Assembly: GCA_963819695.1 (NCBI GenBank)
Contig: CAWFXD010000002.1
Span: 620,001-684,000, forward strand
Length of the DNA: 64,000 nucleotides
Reading direction: 5' to 3'
Origin: DASZIT01 sp963819695
Lineage (GTDB): Bacteria; Actinomycetota; Acidimicrobiia; Acidimicrobiales; RAAP-2
The notes beneath the pieces are model-generated. The model was not told where the DNA came from. It made no database searches and saw nothing but the letters and a program-made list of their open reading frames with translations. Positions 41,803 to 50,130 of this stretch are shown here, one piece after another (position 1 is the first letter of the stretch; every line of letters starts with the position of its first letter). Position numbers and translations under genes: made by a program.

Positions 41803-41971
41803 TTAACGCCCATACCAGCCCCGGCGTCCAGCGGTCTCCCCCCTGCCTACGGCGAAGCCGACCAGCCAGAGAATGAAAAAGACGACCGCGACGAACCAAA
41901 GAAAGTGGATGGCGAATCCTAAACCGAAGAACAACAGCACCAACAATGCGGCAACAATTACCGAGAGCCAT
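41803..41971 (-). CDS. Small hydrophobic membrane protein, start out of frame (+1)
   Basis: The frame 41803-41970 encodes ~55 residues with two hydrophobic helices: LSVIVAALLVLLFFGLGFAI and HFLWFVAVVFFILWLVGFAVG, ending GRRGWYGR. This matches the short 'hydrophobic protein' type common in actinobacteria. The strong ribosome-binding site GAAAGGAG points to ATG 41971, but that ATG is one base out of frame. Removing one base after it would give M-LSVIVAAL. It is either frameshifted, or the sequence has an extra G in ATGG. Function unknown. Confidence 0.5.
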
Positions 41972-42066
41972 GTGGAACTCCTTTCGTTTGAATGGCTCCC
42001 TTCTTGTACCCAATTGCGGCCCTCTTCAATCCCGCCTTGTGGACCTCGTAGCGCCCGGTCCCACCC

Positions 42067-42678
42067 TCAGGGTTGGAGGCGGTCGATCTTCCATCCGTCC
42101 CCGACCGGCGTGTACCGCAGTCGGTCGTGGAGGCGGTCCTCCCGGTTCTGCCAGAACTCGAACATCCGGGGCTGGACCCGGAGGCCTCCCCACCAAGGGG
42201 GGCGAGGCACCTCCTGCCCGGCGAATTGGGCCTCGAGGATCTTCACCTCCCGATCCAGCTCCTCCCGGCTCTCGATGGTCCGGCTCTGTTGCGAAGCCCG
42301 GGCTCCGATCTGCCCGCCCCGGGGCCGGGTCTGGAAATAGGAGTCGGAGTCCCGTTCGGGGATGCGATCCACCGGACCTTCGATCCGCACCTGCCGACCC
42401 AGCGGGTCCCAGTGGAAGAGCAGCGCGGCGTAAGGGTTCTCGGCGAGTTCGCGGCCCTTCCGGCTGTCGAAGTTGGTGTGGAAGACAAATCCATCCGCAT
42501 CCCAACCCTTCAGCAGCACCATCCGCACCGATGGGTGTCCTCGGTGGTCGGCGGTCGCCACCGCCATGGCCTCGGGGTGGGGGACCACGGCCGCCGCCTC
42601 GTCGAACCATCGGCCGAATTGCACCCGCGGGTCGGGGTCGGCGCCGCTTTCGACCAATGGCTTCGAGTCCGGGGTCAC
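42067..42678 (-). CDS. pdxH: Pyridoxamine 5'-phosphate oxidase
   Basis: 203 residues of FMN-binding split barrel. FGRWFDEAAAVVPHPEAMAVATAD, SVRMVLLKGWDADGFVFHTNFDSRKGRELAENPYAALLFHW, QVRIEGPVDRIPERDSDSYFQTRPRGGQIGARAS and WWGGLRVQPRMFEFWQNREDRLHDRLRY are diagnostic for PdxH, the final oxidation to pyridoxal 5'-phosphate. GTG 42678. It is divergent from the DUF169 gene. Confidence 0.94.
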   Translation of the reverse strand: MTPDSKPLVESGADPDPRVQFGRWFDEAAAVVPHPEAMAVATADHRGHPSVRMVLLKGWDADGFVFHTNFDSRKGRELAENPYAALLFHWDPLGRQVRIEGPVDRIPERDSDSYFQTRPRGGQIGARASQQSRTIESREELDREVKILEAQFAGQEVPRPPWWGGLRVQPRMFEFWQNREDRLHDRLRYTPVGDGWKIDRLQP

Positions 42679-42766
42679 GTCACCCGACGTTAGTCAGCCT
42701 CATGCCGGCCGCGATCGGAGGCGGGCTCGTGTTTTACCGATCGCCGAGGTCGGCAATACTGGCCTC

Positions 42767-43498
42767 ATGAACACTGCCGACCGCTGGTCCGAATCCTCTT
42801 CCGCCATCACCTCGGCGTTGGGCCTGACCACCGCCCCCATTGCCATCACCTTCTCGGATGCGGCCCCCGCCGGCGTCGACCCTTACGACGCCCCGATGCC
42901 GGCGCCGATGCCCGACGGCCGAACCGGCCGGGTCCCGGCCGGGTGCGTGTTCTGGACCAAGGCCACCGACCGGACCTTCTCCACCGTCGCCGCCGACCAT
43001 GGCAACTGCAGCGTCGGCCTTCTCACCCATGGGTTCGCCACCCTCGAGGAGGTGGCAGGTCGTTCCGATGTGGCCACCTTGCTCGAGTCGGGTTGGGTGA
43101 ACATGGAGATGGTCCCCGGCATCCCGGTGGTGACCGATCGCCCGGGCGCGGTGACCTATGGACCGCTGGCCGAGACCCCGGTCGATCCCGATGTGATCCT
43201 GATCCGGGTCAACGGCAAGCAGTTGATGGTGCTCTCCGACGCCCTTCCCGGCCTCCACATCAGCGGGAAGCCCCAATGCCACATCGTGGCGATGGCCAAG
43301 GAGCAGGGTGAGGTGGCGGCCAGTGTCGGCTGCATGCTCAGCCGCACCCGGACCAACATGCCCCGGACGGAGATGACCTGCGCCATCCCCGCCAGTCGGC
43401 TGCAGGAGGTCATCGAGCGGATCGAGACAACCGCGGCCATCGACGCCACCGTGGCTGCCTATGCCGCCGAGGACGCCCGTCGGTTCCTGCCGGTCTGA
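42767..43498 (+). CDS. DUF169 family protein
   Basis: 243 residues. AITSALGLTTAPIAITFSDAAPAGVDPYD is the DUF169 start. GCVFWTKATDRTFSTVAADHGNCSVGLLTHGF contains the two conserved Cys. VGCMLSRTRTNMPRTEMTCAIPASRLQEVIERI is the C-terminal signature with another Cys pair. DUF169 proteins are often found near Fe-S and C1 enzymes, but their role is unknown. It is convergent with the nfuA-like gene. Confidence 0.85.
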   Translation: MNTADRWSESSSAITSALGLTTAPIAITFSDAAPAGVDPYDAPMPAPMPDGRTGRVPAGCVFWTKATDRTFSTVAADHGNCSVGLLTHGFATLEEVAGRSDVATLLESGWVNMEMVPGIPVVTDRPGAVTYGPLAETPVDPDVILIRVNGKQLMVLSDALPGLHISGKPQCHIVAMAKEQGEVAASVGCMLSRTRTNMPRTEMTCAIPASRLQEVIERIETTAAIDATVAAYAAEDARRFLPV

Positions 43499-43501
43499 GC
43501 C

Positions 43502-44152
43502 CTACTTCTTGGCGGCCTCGTAATAGGGGTTGGTGCCGGCGGCATGGTCGGTGACATCGATCACCCTGGTGATCTCGGGGACCGACTCCCGCAAGGCGAC
43601 CTCGATGCCCTGGCTCAGGGTCACCGTCGCCATCCCGCACCCGGCGCACCCCCCGCTCAGTCGTAGATAGGCGGCATCGTCCTGGACCGCCACCAGATCG
43701 GCGCGGCCGCCATGGGCGGCGATGGACGGATTGATCTGGGCTTCCAACACCTGCAGGACCCGCTGGGCCACATCCCCGCTGAGGTCGGCCGGGGGTCCGG
43801 CCATGGCCGGGCTCGCCACCACCGGGGGCTGGTTGGGGTTGATGATCACCATCCCCGTCTCGCCGCCGTCGCTGTTGACGTCGAGCACCGCGCCGGTCAT
43901 GTTGGCGATGCTGTCCGCCGGTACCACGATCTTCAGGTCGCCCTGCTGATCGGACCAATCGGCGGCCTGGGCGTCGGCCAACGGCTGGAAGTACATGTCG
44001 TAGCTGTAGGCGCTCCCGTTGGTGCCGGTGATTTCGATCCAGAGGGCGAGTGACTCCTGGTCGTCCTCGCTGGCCCGCAGCTCCGACACCATGGCGACCG
44101 CGGTTTCGGTCGCCCGCAGGACGGTCAACTTGTCGGTGTCGGCGTCACTCAT
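43502..44152 (-). CDS. NfuA-like iron-sulfur cluster carrier
   Basis: 216 residues. The N-terminal half (LALWIEITGTNGSAYSYDMYFQPL ... VVPADSIANMTGAVLDV) is a degenerate A-type scaffold domain. The C-terminal half is a NifU-type module, VLQVLEAQINPSIAAHGGRADLVAVQDDAAYLRLSGGCAGCGMATVTLSQGIE, with the CAGC cluster ligands. It probably delivers [4Fe-4S] clusters. It is divergent, 45 bases away, from the ATP-grasp/radical SAM operon, whose radical SAM enzyme needs such clusters. That link is inference. Confidence 0.88.
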   Translation of the reverse strand: MSDADTDKLTVLRATETAVAMVSELRASEDDQESLALWIEITGTNGSAYSYDMYFQPLADAQAADWSDQQGDLKIVVPADSIANMTGAVLDVNSDGGETGMVIINPNQPPVVASPAMAGPPADLSGDVAQRVLQVLEAQINPSIAAHGGRADLVAVQDDAAYLRLSGGCAGCGMATVTLSQGIEVALRESVPEITRVIDVTDHAAGTNPYYEAAKK

Positions 44153-44197
44153 GGTCGATGTGCCTCGGAACTCGTCGGATACGTGCATCATAGGGCT

Positions 44198-45439
44198 ATG
44201 GGACGGGTTCTCTTGTTGCTGCCTACCGCCACCTACCGGGCCCCGGACTTCCTGGCCGCCGCCGCCCAGCTGGGAGTCGAGGTGGTGGTGGGGTCCGAGC
44301 GCCGCCAGGCCATGGCCCGGTCGATGGGTGACCGGGCCGTGGTGGTCCCGCTGGCGGACCCGGACGCCGCGGTGGAGGCGATTGTCGACCTCCACCGGCG
44401 GACTCCCCTCGACGCGGTGGTGGCCGTCGACGATCAGGGCGTGGTGGTGGCTGCCCGGGCGGCGGAGCGCCTCGGCCTCCCGCACAATCCACCCGACGCG
44501 GTGGCCGCCACCCGGGACAAAGCCGCGATGCGCGAGCGTCTGGAGGCTGCCTCGGTTCCGCAACCCGCCTTCCGCACGGTTCCGCCCGGGGGTGATCCGG
44601 TGGCGGCCGGTGACGAGATCGGCTACCCGTGCGTGATGAAGCCCACCTCCCGGGCGGCCAGCCAGGGGGTGATCCGGGTCGATGACGACGTCCAGGCCCG
44701 GGCGGCGGCGGCCCGCATCCAGGTCCTCCTGGGCGATTGCCCGGAGCCACTGGTGGTCGAGCGTTTCGTTCCCGGAGCCGAGGTGGCGGTCGAAGGACTG
44801 ATGGTCGACGGGGAACTGGAGGTGCTGGCGGTCTTCGACAAGCCGGACCCGTTGGACGGCCCGTACTTCGAGGAGACCATCTACGTGACGCCGTCCCGGC
44901 AGCCGAGCCCGACGCTCGCCGAGGTGGAGAAGCTCACCGCGGTTGCCGCCGAGGCGCTGGGCCTTCGGGAAGGGCCGGTGCACGCCGAGATGCGTATCGG
45001 AGCCACCGGCGAGGTGACGATCCTGGAGCTGGCCGCCCGTTCGATCGGTGGCCTGTGCTCCCGTTCCCTGCGGTTCGGGGCGGGGGTCAGTCTCGAAGAG
45101 GTCATCCTCCGGCACGCCCTGGGCCGGGGGCTGGACGGGCTCCGCCGGGAGACCCAGGCCTCCGGGGTGATGATGCTCCCCATCCGGTCGGCCGGGATAC
45201 TCGACCGGGTGTCGGGCCAGGACCAGGCTCGGGCGGTTGACGGGGTGGTCGGCCTCGAGATCAGCATCCCGCGGGGGCGGGAAGTGGTGCCCCTCCCGGA
45301 CGGCGACCGCTATCTCGGTTTCATCTTCGCCCGCGGTGAAACCGCCAGTGACGTCGAGGATGCGTTGCGCCAGGCGGAGTCCCGTCTTGACGTCCAGCTC
45401 CGCGACGTCCCGATCGGCGGGGTTGTCGGGCGCCACTAA
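44198..45439 (+). CDS. ATP-grasp enzyme, partner of B12-binding radical SAM protein
   Basis: 413 residues. The pre-ATP-grasp domain opens MGRVLLLLPTATYRAPDFLAAAAQLGVEVVV. The ATP-grasp core has KAAMRERLEAASVPQP, YPCVMKPTSRAASQGVIRV, EPLVVERFVPGAEVAVEGLMVDG and HAEMRIGATGEVTILELAARSIGG (metal-binding Glu residues). It should ligate a carboxylate to an amine or thiol through an acyl phosphate. The C-terminal region (RGREVVPLPDGDRYLGFIFARGETASDVEDAL) is the carbamoyl-synthetase-like end. It is 10 bases ahead of the radical SAM gene, clearly one operon. The substrate is unknown. Confidence 0.88.
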   Translation: MGRVLLLLPTATYRAPDFLAAAAQLGVEVVVGSERRQAMARSMGDRAVVVPLADPDAAVEAIVDLHRRTPLDAVVAVDDQGVVVAARAAERLGLPHNPPDAVAATRDKAAMRERLEAASVPQPAFRTVPPGGDPVAAGDEIGYPCVMKPTSRAASQGVIRVDDDVQARAAAARIQVLLGDCPEPLVVERFVPGAEVAVEGLMVDGELEVLAVFDKPDPLDGPYFEETIYVTPSRQPSPTLAEVEKLTAVAAEALGLREGPVHAEMRIGATGEVTILELAARSIGGLCSRSLRFGAGVSLEEVILRHALGRGLDGLRRETQASGVMMLPIRSAGILDRVSGQDQARAVDGVVGLEISIPRGREVVPLPDGDRYLGFIFARGETASDVEDALRQAESRLDVQLRDVPIGGVVGRH

Positions 45440-45449
45440 CCTCGCCGGA

Positions 45450-46829
45450 GTGCGAGTCCTTCTGGTGTCCACCTACGAGCTCGGCAACCAGCCGCTGGGG
45501 TTGGCCAAACCGGCGGCGGCGTTGGAGGCGGCCGGTCACCAGGTGCGGTGTCTGGATGTGGCGGTCGACCCGATTCCCGTCACCGAGTTCGACTGGGCGG
45601 AGCGGGTGGCGTTCTCGGTGCCCATGCACACCGCCATGCGCCTGGCCCTCCAGGTCGCCGAGTCGGTACGGGCCCGCCGGCCCGAGCTTCCGGTGTGCTT
45701 CTACGGCCTCTATGCCACCATGAGTCGCGACCTCACCGTCAGGTCCCCGGACGACGCGGTGATCGCCGGCGAGTATGAATCCGGCCTCCTGGCCTGGGTC
45801 GACGGCCTCGACCCCGGCCCGGTCGTCCAACTGACCCGGAAACAGGCCCGCCTGCCGGTTCGCCACCGGTTGCCGGCCCTCGACCGCTACACCCGGCTGG
45901 CGGTCGGCGGAGAGGAACGGCTGGTCGGTTCGGTGGAGGCGAGCCGGGGCTGCTCGCACCGTTGCCGCCACTGTCCGGTGCCCGTCGTCTACGACGGCCG
46001 GGTGCGCCCGGTGGAGGAAGCAACAGTGGTGGCCGATGTCGATCAGTTGGTGGCGGCCGGCGCTCAGCACCTGACCTTCTCGGATCCCGACTTCTTGAAC
46101 GCGCCGCACCACTCCCGCCGGGTGGTGTCGGCCATTGACCGGCGCCATCCGGGGCTCAGCTTCGACTGCACCGTCAAGGTCGAACACGTCCTGCGCCATC
46201 CCGCCCTCTGGCCCGGGCTGGCCCAGGCCGGCTGCCTGTTCATCGTCTCCGCCTTCGAGTCGGTGGACGACACCATTCTCGGCTACCTCGACAAGGGCCA
46301 CACCACCGCCGAAGCCTCCGAGGCGGTCATCCTCCTGCGCCGCCACGGCATCGAGGTGCGGCCGTCGTGGCTGCCGTTCACCCCGTGGACCACCATCGAC
46401 GGACTCGTCGACCTCCTCGACTTCGTCATCGTCCACGACCTGGTCCGCAACGTGGACCCGGTGCAGTACACGGTCCGGCTGCTACTGCCCGAGGGATCCC
46501 TCCTCCTCGACCAGCCGGAGATGACGCCCCACCTGGGTCCGTTCGACGCCGAGCGGCTGGGCTGGACCTGGACGCATCCCGATGCCGCGGTCGACCAATT
46601 GCAACAGGAGCTGTCGGCCCTGGTCGAAGCCCGGGTCGACCAGGAATCGGCACTCACGTTCGCGGAGATCGACCAGCTGGTCCGCGGTCGGGCCACGACC
46701 ATCCGGCCCCGCCCCGTGGACGGCGCGGTTTCGAGTGGGCCCTCCGGACCCCGGGCCCGGCTCACCGAGTCGTGGTTCTGCTGCAGCGAGCCCACCGAAG
46801 CCCAGTTGGCGCCGCTCTCGGCGGGCTGA
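45450..46829 (+). CDS. B12-binding radical SAM protein with C-terminal WFCC-SEP tail (CUAEP/CCAEP-tail type)
   Basis: 459 residues. Residues 1-~125 resemble a cobalamin-binding domain (RVLLVSTYELGNQPLGLAKPAAALEAAGH). The radical SAM cluster is C168, C172, C175 in EASRGCSHRCRHCPVPVV. The barrel follows (VAAGAQHLTFSDPDFLNAP, GCLFIVSAFESVDDTILGYLDKGHT). The last 19 residues hold W442-F443-C444-C445-S446-E447-P448, close to the CUAEP/CCAEP tail (U = selenocysteine) of a named radical SAM group. No TGA codon occurs in this tail. The product is unknown. It probably modifies or methylates a substrate together with the ATP-grasp enzyme. Confidence 0.88.
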   Translation: MRVLLVSTYELGNQPLGLAKPAAALEAAGHQVRCLDVAVDPIPVTEFDWAERVAFSVPMHTAMRLALQVAESVRARRPELPVCFYGLYATMSRDLTVRSPDDAVIAGEYESGLLAWVDGLDPGPVVQLTRKQARLPVRHRLPALDRYTRLAVGGEERLVGSVEASRGCSHRCRHCPVPVVYDGRVRPVEEATVVADVDQLVAAGAQHLTFSDPDFLNAPHHSRRVVSAIDRRHPGLSFDCTVKVEHVLRHPALWPGLAQAGCLFIVSAFESVDDTILGYLDKGHTTAEASEAVILLRRHGIEVRPSWLPFTPWTTIDGLVDLLDFVIVHDLVRNVDPVQYTVRLLLPEGSLLLDQPEMTPHLGPFDAERLGWTWTHPDAAVDQLQQELSALVEARVDQESALTFAEIDQLVRGRATTIRPRPVDGAVSSGPSGPRARLTESWFCCSEPTEAQLAPLSAG

Positions 46830-46835
46830 AACGGT

Positions 46836-49136
46836 TCAGCCGGTCTCGAGCTCGGCTCGTAGCTTGCCGGCCGCCTCGACCATGTGTTCGAGGGCCGGGA
46901 CCACCTGCTCGTAACTTCGGGTCTTGAGCCCGCAGTCGGGGTTGACCCACACCCGATCGGGGCCGAGTGCCTCGATCGCCCGGCGAAGTAGGCCGTCGAT
47001 GTCTTCCGCCGAAGGGATGCCCGGGGCATGGACGTCATAGACGCCAGGCCCGACCCCGCCCCGGTAGTCGGCGGCTTTCAGCTCGTCCGCCAATGCCATG
47101 CCCGAGCGGGCTGCCTCCAGCGAGACCACGTCGATCTCGAGTTCACCCAAGGCATCGATGATGTCGCCGAGTTGGGCGTAACACATATGGGTATGGATCT
47201 GCGTGTTCGGATCGGCGGGTTCGGTGACCACCCGGAATGCCCGGGTGGCCCAAGCCAGATAGTCGGCGTGCTCACCGGTGCGGAGGGGCAGGCCCTCGCG
47301 CAGACCGGGCTCGTCCACCTGGATGACGGCGATGCCGGCGGACTGGAGGTCGACCAGCTCGTCCCGGATGGCCAGCGCCAGTTGCAGGGCAGTCTCCGAC
47401 TCGGGTTGATCGTCACGGACGAAGGACCACCGGAGCATGGTCACCGGGCCGGTGAGCATCCCCTTCACCGGTCTCGAGGTTCGGGACTGGGCGTAGCCGG
47501 CCCAGTCCACTGTCATCGGGTTCGGGCGGGACACGTCGCCGATGAGCACCGGGGGCCGCACGCATCGGGAACCGTACGACTGCACCCATCCCTCCACCGT
47601 CAGCACGTACCCCGTCAGCTGGTCGGCGAAGTAGCGGACCATGTCATCCCGCTCCGGCTCCCCGTGGACCAGGACGTCCAGCCCGATCTCCTCCTGGGTG
47701 CGTATCACCCGATCGACCTCGTCGCGCAACGACCCCACGTAAGCCTTGTCGTCGAGGTGGTGGGCTCGCCACCGGGCCCGGGCCGACCGCAGCTCCGCGG
47801 TCTGGGGGAACGACCCGATGGTGGTGGTGGGGAGGAGGGGCAGGCCCAACCGCTCCTGTTGGGCGGCGGCCCTTGCCTCGGCCCCCGATGACCGGCGGGG
47901 GTCGGATGCCGCGAAGCCGGCCGCCCGTTGCCGAACCCGGGCATCCACCACCCACCCCGAACCCTCTCGGGTCCGGCGGACCTTACGGCTTGCGTCGAGC
48001 TCTTGGGCCACCGCCTCCCGTCCCCGTCCGAGGCCCTTGGCCAGGGTGGCCACCTCGGCCACCTTCTCTTCGGCGAACGCCAGCCAGGGGACCACTTCGG
48101 CGGGAAGGTCAGGCTCGGCCCCGAGGCTCAGGGGGACGTGCAGCAGCGAACACGAGGTGGACACCACCACCTCGTCGGACAGATCGCCCAGCCGGTCGAG
48201 CAGCTGGAGGGAGCCGTCCAGATCGTTGGCCCACACGTTGCGCCCGTCGACCACCCCGGCGATCAGCAATTTGGCACCCAGCCCACCGGCGGCTCGCAGG
48301 AGCTCGAGGTTCTCGGGGCCCCGGCAGAAGTCGAGCCCGATCCCCTCCACCGGGAGATCGGCCAGCACCGGCAGGGCCGAACCGACGTGGCCGAAGTAGG
48401 TCGAGATCACCAGGCCGGGTCGGTCGCCGCGCTCGCCCAGTCGCCGGTAGGCGCGTTGCAGGCCCAGCAGCTCGTCCGCATCGCGATCCTCGACCAGGGC
48501 CGGCTCGTCGATCCGCACCCACGAAACGCCGGCTCTCGCGAGTTCGGCGAGTACCTCGGCGTAGGCGTCGACGAGCGGGTCGAGCAGGTCGAGGGCACCC
48601 GTCCCGGTCGGATGGGACCCCCGGAGCAGCAGGGTCAGCGGGCCGAGGAGCACCGGGGTGGCGACGATGCCGAGGGCGGTGGCTTCGGCGAGCTCGTCCC
48701 GCAGCTTCGAAATGTCGGGAACGAGGGCGGCCGTGTCCCCGAACTCGGGGACAAGATGGTGATAGTTGGTGTCGAACCACTTGGTCAGCTCGAGTGGAGC
48801 GACCGGGTGCCCGTCGATGTCCCCGCCCCGGGCCATGGCGAAGTAGCGATCGAGGTCGAGGGAGCCGGCCTTTGGTCGGAAGCGGTCAGGAACCGCCCCG
48901 ATCATCACCGCGGCGTCCAACACGTGGTCGTAGAGGGAGAAATCGTTGGAAGGGAGGAAGTCGATCCCGGCATGAGACAGCGACTGCCAGTTGTCCTGTC
49001 GGATCCCCTTCGCCGTCCGTTGGAGCTCCTCGGCCGGGATTCTCCCGGCCCAGTAGCCCTCCAGCGCCTTTTTGAGGGATCGGCCGGGCCCGATCCGGGG
49101 CATCCCGTGCACGGCGGTTCGGCCGGCGCCGGTCAT
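46836..49136 (-). CDS. metE: Cobalamin-independent methionine synthase
   Basis: 766 residues, two barrel domains. The N-terminal half reads RIGPGRSLKKALEGYWAGRIPAEEL. The C-terminal catalytic half has LPTTTIGSFPQT, VHGEPERDDMVRYFADQLTGYVLT, GSRCVRPPVLIGDV, MLTGPVTMLRWSFVRDD, IQVDEPGLREGLP, IHTHMCYAQL (His/Cys zinc ligands) and WVNPDCGLKTRSYEQV (the third Cys). It transfers methyl from methyl-tetrahydrofolate to homocysteine. No B12 or SAM riboswitch was recognised upstream (49137-49327). Confidence 0.96.
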   Translation of the reverse strand: MTGAGRTAVHGMPRIGPGRSLKKALEGYWAGRIPAEELQRTAKGIRQDNWQSLSHAGIDFLPSNDFSLYDHVLDAAVMIGAVPDRFRPKAGSLDLDRYFAMARGGDIDGHPVAPLELTKWFDTNYHHLVPEFGDTAALVPDISKLRDELAEATALGIVATPVLLGPLTLLLRGSHPTGTGALDLLDPLVDAYAEVLAELARAGVSWVRIDEPALVEDRDADELLGLQRAYRRLGERGDRPGLVISTYFGHVGSALPVLADLPVEGIGLDFCRGPENLELLRAAGGLGAKLLIAGVVDGRNVWANDLDGSLQLLDRLGDLSDEVVVSTSCSLLHVPLSLGAEPDLPAEVVPWLAFAEEKVAEVATLAKGLGRGREAVAQELDASRKVRRTREGSGWVVDARVRQRAAGFAASDPRRSSGAEARAAAQQERLGLPLLPTTTIGSFPQTAELRSARARWRAHHLDDKAYVGSLRDEVDRVIRTQEEIGLDVLVHGEPERDDMVRYFADQLTGYVLTVEGWVQSYGSRCVRPPVLIGDVSRPNPMTVDWAGYAQSRTSRPVKGMLTGPVTMLRWSFVRDDQPESETALQLALAIRDELVDLQSAGIAVIQVDEPGLREGLPLRTGEHADYLAWATRAFRVVTEPADPNTQIHTHMCYAQLGDIIDALGELEIDVVSLEAARSGMALADELKAADYRGGVGPGVYDVHAPGIPSAEDIDGLLRRAIEALGPDRVWVNPDCGLKTRSYEQVVPALEHMVEAAGKLRAELETG

Positions 49137-49327
49137 GAACCCGCTCCGTTCGGCCGAGAACGCGGGGTCAGCTCACGCGGTGCGTGTCCGGTGGGCCGGG
49201 GGCTGAAGAACACCGTCCCAGGTTACGGTGCCATCCAGAGCACCCGGACCGACAACCCAGGCCCGTCGGGCCACCGGTGACGACGGCGACCTCCGTGGTC
49301 AGCCGGGGCTCAACCAACATCGGTGCT

Positions 49328-50032
49328 CTAGTGGTTTATCCCGCAGTAGAGATCGACGGTACTGCCGGCGGCTTGGAATGCCGAAGTCTGGATCTGGTTG
49401 GGATCGTTGGCGGCGATGGCCGCATTTGTGGAAGTTACCAATGTCGTGGCGGCGGTCTGTACGTCGCTCGGGGCACTTGGGATCGCCGCGGCGAAGGCGT
49501 TGATGGTGGTCTGGTTGGCCGCCAGAAACGCTAGAACGTCGGCGGGTGTGGCGGCGTTCCCCGCGCCGGCCGAAAGGGTGGCGTCAGCGGCACACAAAGG
49601 GGTGCCCTTGCCGGCCGCGAAGTTCGCTGGCAGCGGGGTTCCGTCGCCGGCGACCCCGCAGTAGGTGTCGATGGCTGCACCATCTGCACTAAGCGTGGGG
49701 CTGCCCAAGTTGCTGGCGTCATTGTTGGCCACCGCTTGGCGCGCGGCGTTGATGACGGCTTGCGCCTGGGCTTTGATGCTGTCATTGGGCAGGTTGTTGG
49801 CCAAGCCGTCGATGGCCGCTTTGTTCGCCTTCAGGAGGTTCAAGAAGTCAGCGGCGGAGCTGACGTTGGCCGACGCCTTGTCCAGAGTGACATTGAACCC
49901 GCAGAATGCGGCCTTGGTGGTGGAGGCCGCCGCCGTGGTGGTCGAGCTGCTCGAGTTGCTGCTGCACGCGGTGAATCCAACTGCCGCCACACCCACGAAG
50001 AACACCAGAGCCGCTACTCGGAGCTTTGTCAT
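49328..50032 (-). CDS. Secreted lipoprotein with two tandem ~80-residue domains, unknown function
   Basis: 234 residues. The signal peptide ends in lipobox VGFTAC (lipid on Cys23), followed by a Ser/Thr-rich spacer. Two similar Ala-rich helical repeats follow: FCGFNVTLDKASANV ... IDTYCG and LCAADATLSAGAGNA ... VDLYCG. Each starts and ends with a Cys (probable disulfide), with a central 'FL..L..N...I..' helix. It looks like an internal duplication. I know of no named family. It stands alone on the strand. Confidence 0.7.
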   Translation of the reverse strand: MTKLRVAALVFFVGVAAVGFTACSSNSSSSTTTAAASTTKAAFCGFNVTLDKASANVSSAADFLNLLKANKAAIDGLANNLPNDSIKAQAQAVINAARQAVANNDASNLGSPTLSADGAAIDTYCGVAGDGTPLPANFAAGKGTPLCAADATLSAGAGNAATPADVLAFLAANQTTINAFAAAIPSAPSDVQTAATTLVTSTNAAIAANDPNQIQTSAFQAAGSTVDLYCGINH

Positions 50033-50130
50033 TTTGTCATTCCCTCTGCCACGTTATTGGTGGCGCGATCATGGACGAGAGGGCGCAGACTGTCAAGCGC
50101 TCCGACGGCTCGGCCGCGAGACGAGGAGGT

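Noticed and set aside
43502..45472. A 656-codon minus-strand frame upstream of the NfuA-like gene
   Set aside because: It runs antisense to the ATP-grasp gene and is repeat-like and low complexity. NfuA motifs begin only after ATG 44152.
46829..46836. A precursor peptide for the radical SAM/ATP-grasp pathway near the operon
   Set aside because: The gap to metE is 6 bases, and no short coding frame with a conserved pattern was seen between 44152 and 46836 apart from the two enzymes.
49137..49327. A possible B12 or SAM riboswitch upstream of metE
   Set aside because: No B12 box or SAM riboswitch core could be recognised in either strand of this gap.
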